A stretch of 64,000 nt of DNA from Calliopsis andreniformis (lineage: Eukaryota > Arthropoda > Insecta > Hymenoptera > Andrenidae): positions 14,760,157-14,824,156 of the forward strand of contig NW_027480429.1 of NCBI RefSeq assembly GCF_051401765.1. Direction: 5' to 3'. This document shows, one piece after another, positions 60,751 to 64,000 of the stretch. The translations under genes and the position numbers were made by a program. Every line of letters starts with the position of its first letter. Position 1 is the first letter of the stretch. Below the pieces are notes generated by a model. It was not told where the DNA came from and ran no database searches. It was given only the letters and a program-made list of their open reading frames with translations.

Positions 60751-63101
60751 GCTCCACCAGATCGAATAGTTATGTCCTAAGAAGTCAACGCCAGAAGCAT
60801 AAAATACGATATAAATACAACAGCTTTACCATCGTATAAAACGAATAATTGCAACCAGTGTGAAAGTAATGGTCATTTCTACGTTCCGAGCAACCTAGGC
60901 GTCACTCTAGGGAGTTGCTCCTCCATATCGAATAGCTAGGGACTTATAATTCATCACTAAAAGCATAAAATACAATTAAAATACAACAGTTTTTCCATCG
61001 TATAACAGGAATAATTGCAACTAGTGTGTAAGTAATGGTCATTTCTACGTTCCGAGCAACCTATGCGTCACTCTAGGGCGTTGCTCCACCAGACCGAATA
61101 GCTAGGGACTTAGAATTCAACGCCATAAGAATAAAACACAATATAAGTACAACAGTTTTTCCATCGTATAAAATGAATAATTGCAACCATTGTGAAAGTT
61201 ATGGTCATTTCTACATTCCGAGCAACCTAGGCTTCACTCTAGGGCGCTGCTCCACCTGATCGAATAGTTAGCGCCTTAGAAGTCAACGCCAGAAGCTTAA
61301 AATACAATAAAGATGCAGCAGTTTTACCACCGTATAGCAGGAATAATTTGCAACCAGTGTGATAGTAGTGGTCATTTCTACGTACCGGGCAACCTAGGTT
61401 TCACTCCAGGGCGTTGCTCCACCAGATCGAATAGCTACGGCCTAATAAGTCACCGCCAGAAGCATAATATACGATAAAGATGCAACAGCTTTCCCATCGT
61501 ATAAAACGAATAATTGCAACCAGTGTGAAAGTTATGGTCATTTCTACATTCCGAGCAACCTAGGCCTCACTCGAGGGCGTGGCTCCACCTGATCGAATAG
61601 TTAGGGCCTTAGAAGTCAACGCCAGAAGCATAAAATACAATAAAGATGCAACAGTTTTTCCATCGTATAGCAGGAATAATTTGCAACAAGTGTGATAGTA
61701 GTGGTCATTTCTACGTACAGGGCAACCTAGGTTTCACTCCAGGGCGTTGCTCCACCAGATCGAATAGTTACGGCCTAAGAAGTCAACGCCAGAAGCATAA
61801 AATACGATAAAGATGCAACAGTTTTTCCATCGTATAAAACGAATAATTGCAACCAGTGTGAAAGTTATGGTCATTTCTACATTCCGAGCAACCTGGGCTT
61901 CACTCTAGGGCGTTGCTCCACCAGATCGAATAGTTAGGTCCTTAGAAGTCAACGCCAGAAGTATAAAATACGATATAAATACAACAGCTTTTCCATCGTA
62001 TAAAAGGAATAATTGCAAACAGTGTGAAAGTAATGGTCATTTCCACATTCCGAGCAACCTAGGCTTCACTTTAGGGCGTTGCTCCACCAGATCGAATAGT
62101 TAGGTCCTTAAAAGTCAACGCCAGAAGTATAAAATACGATATAAATACAACAGCTTTTCCATCGTATAAAAGGAATAATTGCAAACAGTGTGAAAGTAAT
62201 GGTCATTTCTACATTCCGGGCAACCTACGCTTCACTCTACGGCGTTGTTCCACCAGATCGAATAGTTAGGGCCTAAGAAGTAAACACCAGAAGAATAAAA
62301 TATACAATAAATACAACAGCCTTTACACCGTATAAAACGAATAATTGCAACCTGTGTGAAGGTTATGGTCATATCTACGTTCCGGGCAACCTACGCTTCA
62401 CCCTCGGGCGTTGTTCCACCAGATCGAATAGTTAGGGCCTAAGAAGTCAACGCCAGAAGCATAAAATACGATATAAATACAACAGCATTTCCATCGTATT
62501 AAATGAATAATGCAAACAGTGTGAAAGTAGTGGTCATTTCTACGTTCCGAGCAACCTAGGCTTCACTCTAGGGCGGTGCTCCAACATATCGAATAGCTAC
62601 GGCCTTAGAAGTCTACGGCTGAAGCATAATATACAATAAAAATACAACAGTCTTTTCATCGTATAACAGGAATAATTGCAACAAGCGTGATAGTAATGAT
62701 CATTTCGGCGTTTCGGGCATCCTAGACTTATCTCTGAGGCATTGCTCCACCATATCGAATAGTTAGGGCCTAAGAAGTCAACGCCAGAAGCATAAAATAC
62801 AATATAAATATAACAGTTTTTCCTTCGTATAAAACGAATAATAGCAACCAGTGTGAAAGTTATGGTCATTTCTACGTTCCGGGCAACCTAGGCTTCACTG
62901 TAGGGCGTTGCTCCACCAGATCGAAAAGTTAGGTCCTTAGAAGTCAACGCCAGAAGTAAAAAATACGATATAAATACAACAGCATTTCCATCGTATAAAA
63001 CGAATAATAGCAACCAGTGTGAAAGTTATGGTCATTTCTACGTTCCGGGCAACCTAGGCTTCACTCTAGGGCGTTGCTCCACCAGATCAAACTGTTAGGG
63101 C
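59692..63101. repeat. large duplicon C, copy 2 (3.4 kb)
   Basis: Partner of 49729-52640, longer by 498 bp. One extra monomer lies at about 60890-61056 (CTCCTCCATATCG, TTCATCACTAAAAGC) and two at about 61740-62072 (TACGGCCTAAGAAG; AGGTCCTTAGAAG). It ends in the CAGATCAAACWG monomer near 63100. Confidence 0.93.
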
Positions 63102-64000
63102 CTAAGAAGGCAACGCCCGAAGCATAAAATAATATATAAATAGAACAGTTTTTCCATCGTATACAACGAATAATTGCTACCAGTGTGAAAGTTATGGTCA
63201 TTTCTACGTTCCGGGCAGCCCAGGCTACACTCTAGGGCGTTGCTCCACCAGATGGAATGGTTAGGGCCTTAGAAGTCAACGCCAGAAGCATAAAACACAA
63301 TAAAGATGCAACAGTTTTTCCATCGTATAACAGGAATAATTGCAACCAGTGTGAAGGGAATGGTATGTTCTACGTTCCGGGCAACCTATGCTTCACTCTA
63401 GGGCGGTGCTCTACCAGATTAAATAGTTAGGGCCTAAGAAGTCAACGCCAGATGCATAAAACACAATATAAATACAACAGCTTTTCCATCGTATATAATG
63501 TATATTTGCAGACAGTGTGAAAGTAATGGTCATTTCCGTGTTCCGGGCAACCTAGGCTTCACCCTAGGGCGTTGTTCCACCAGATCGAATAGTTAGGGCC
63601 TAAGAAGTCAACGCCAGAAGAATAAAATACAATATATGTACAACAGTTTTTCCATCGTATAAAGTGAATAATTGCAAACATTGTGAAAGTAATGGTCATT
63701 TCTACGTTCCGGGCAACCCAGGCGTCACTCTAGGGCGTTGTTCCACCAGAACAAACAGTTAGGGCCTTAGAAGTCAACGCCCGAAGCATAAAACACAAAA
63801 TAAATAGAACGGTTTTTCCACTGTATAAAACGAATAATTGCTACCAGTGTAAAAGTTATGGTCATTTCTACTTTCCGGGCAACCTAGGCTTCACCCTAGG
63901 GCGTTGTTCCACCAGATCGAGTAGTTAGGGCCTAAGAAGTGAACGCCAGAAGCATAAAGTAAAATATAAATACAACAGTTTTTCCATCGTATAAAACGAA
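63102..64000. repeat. module M2 copy 3 and terminal monomers
   Basis: 63102-63200 is an AAGAAGGCAACGCCC monomer as at 55135. 63320-63740 is M2 (GGTATGTTC 63362, ATATAATGTATATTTGC 63491, AAAGTGAATAATTGC) matching 55690-56100. 63750-63900 follows 54625-54770 (AAAACACAAAATAAATAG, AACGG). The array runs on past the window edge. Confidence 0.85.

Larger units (their letters stand above)
1..64000. repeat. 166 bp satellite DNA array, about 385 head-to-tail monomers
   Basis: Every line of the window carries the same ordered boxes: GCTCCACCAGATCGAATAG, TTAGGGCCTTAGAAGTCAAC, GCATAAAATACAATATAAA, CAGTTTTTCCATCGTATAA, CGAATAATTGCAACCAGTG, GGTCATTTCTACGTTCCGGG, then CAACCTAGGCTTCACTCTAG. The monomer start recurs at 1, 167, 333, 499 and 665, giving a 166 bp period. 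The phase drifts by only about -6 bp over the window. No monomer is inverted and no non-satellite DNA interrupts the array. The period, the lack of genes and the nested higher-order repeats match known centromeric or pericentromeric satellites; that location is inference. The monomer is about 41% G+C by hand count of my consensus. Confidence 0.97.

Noticed and set aside
406..62869. Thirty-odd open reading frames of 60-133 codons on both strands
   Set aside because: They recur at HOR spacings with the same text (for example 3521/5180, 22269/25091/27913, 34057/36881, 50637/60600) and lie in the same part of the monomer. 166 is not divisible by three, so each monomer boundary shifts the frame and stops appear in TATAAAACG and AATAGTTAG. 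No domain or signal is seen. They are satellite shadows.
1..64000. TTAGGG in almost every monomer as telomeric repeat
   Set aside because: It occurs once per 166 bp inside AGTTAGGGCC and never in tandem, so it is not telomeric DNA.
1..64000. CENP-B box like site at TTTCTACGTTCCGGG
   Set aside because: Only the CGGG end and the leading TT agree with the essential bases of the box; at least three essential positions differ. I do not claim a CENP-B site.
1..64000. CRISPR-like array because of regular direct repeats
   Set aside because: There is no short repeat alternating with unique spacers. The whole 166 bp unit is repeated and diverges gradually, as in a satellite.
1..64000. Inserted retroelements, tRNA or rRNA genes
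   Set aside because: I looked for breaks in the 166 bp rhythm, long terminal repeats, tRNA A/B boxes and rRNA-like conserved stretches. The rhythm never breaks by more than a few bases.

Overview
The whole 64 kb is a eukaryotic tandem satellite array. No gene, RNA gene, transposon, CRISPR array or unique DNA is visible. The basic unit is a 166 bp monomer, always in the same orientation. Using the tGCTCC/tGTTCC box as monomer start, copies begin at 1, 167, 333, 499, 665 and so on. The copy near 63905 is number 386, so about 385 monomers are laid end to end with a net phase drift of only about -6 bp. My consensus monomer is about 41% G+C by hand count. It has an A/T-rich half (GCATAAAATACAATATAAATAC through CGTATAAAACGAATAATTGC) and a G/C-richer half ending in GCAACCTAGG-CTTCAC-YCTAGGGCGT. 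A unit close to nucleosome-repeat length, uninterrupted head-to-tail order and nested higher-order repeats (HORs) are typical of centromeric or pericentromeric satellites. The species cannot be read from the window. From memory, satellites of about 166 bp are reported in some plants (Prunus, Medicago), but length alone proves nothing.

The interest lies in the layout above the monomer. (1) 1-8096: two virtually identical 1.6 kb segments (1-1625 and 6472-8096) flank a 10-monomer HOR (1659 bp unit, about 2.5 copies, 1980-6078). (2) 8571-10905: a 6-monomer HOR (996 bp), two good copies and one decayed. (3) 10906-21251: an older mosaic zone with scattered shared modules, including a 0.93 kb segment present at 13193 and 20325. 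(4) 21725-28316: a 17-monomer HOR (2822 bp), itself built as 6+6+5 monomers. (5) 28317-33130: a mosaic reusing pieces of both neighbouring HORs. (6) 33131-38778: a different 17-monomer HOR (2824 bp) in exactly two copies. (7) 38779-49728: a mosaic with several kilobase-scale duplicates of regions 5 and 3. (8) 49729-64000: a 2.9-3.4 kb duplicon present twice (49729-52640 and 59692-63101). The copies differ by exactly three monomers, and a more diverged third version lies at 14455-16130.

All open reading frames of 60-133 codons are translation shadows of the satellite. They recur at HOR spacing, and because 166 is not a multiple of three the frame shifts at each monomer. No previously undescribed protein or RNA system is visible. 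The features most worth testing are a dyad (hairpin-capable) element at the monomer junction with a few apparently compensatory changes, the recurrent 6-monomer period at unrelated loci, and the nested 6+6+5 architecture. All boundaries were placed by eye and are good to a few tens of bases. Identity statements are by reading, not by alignment.
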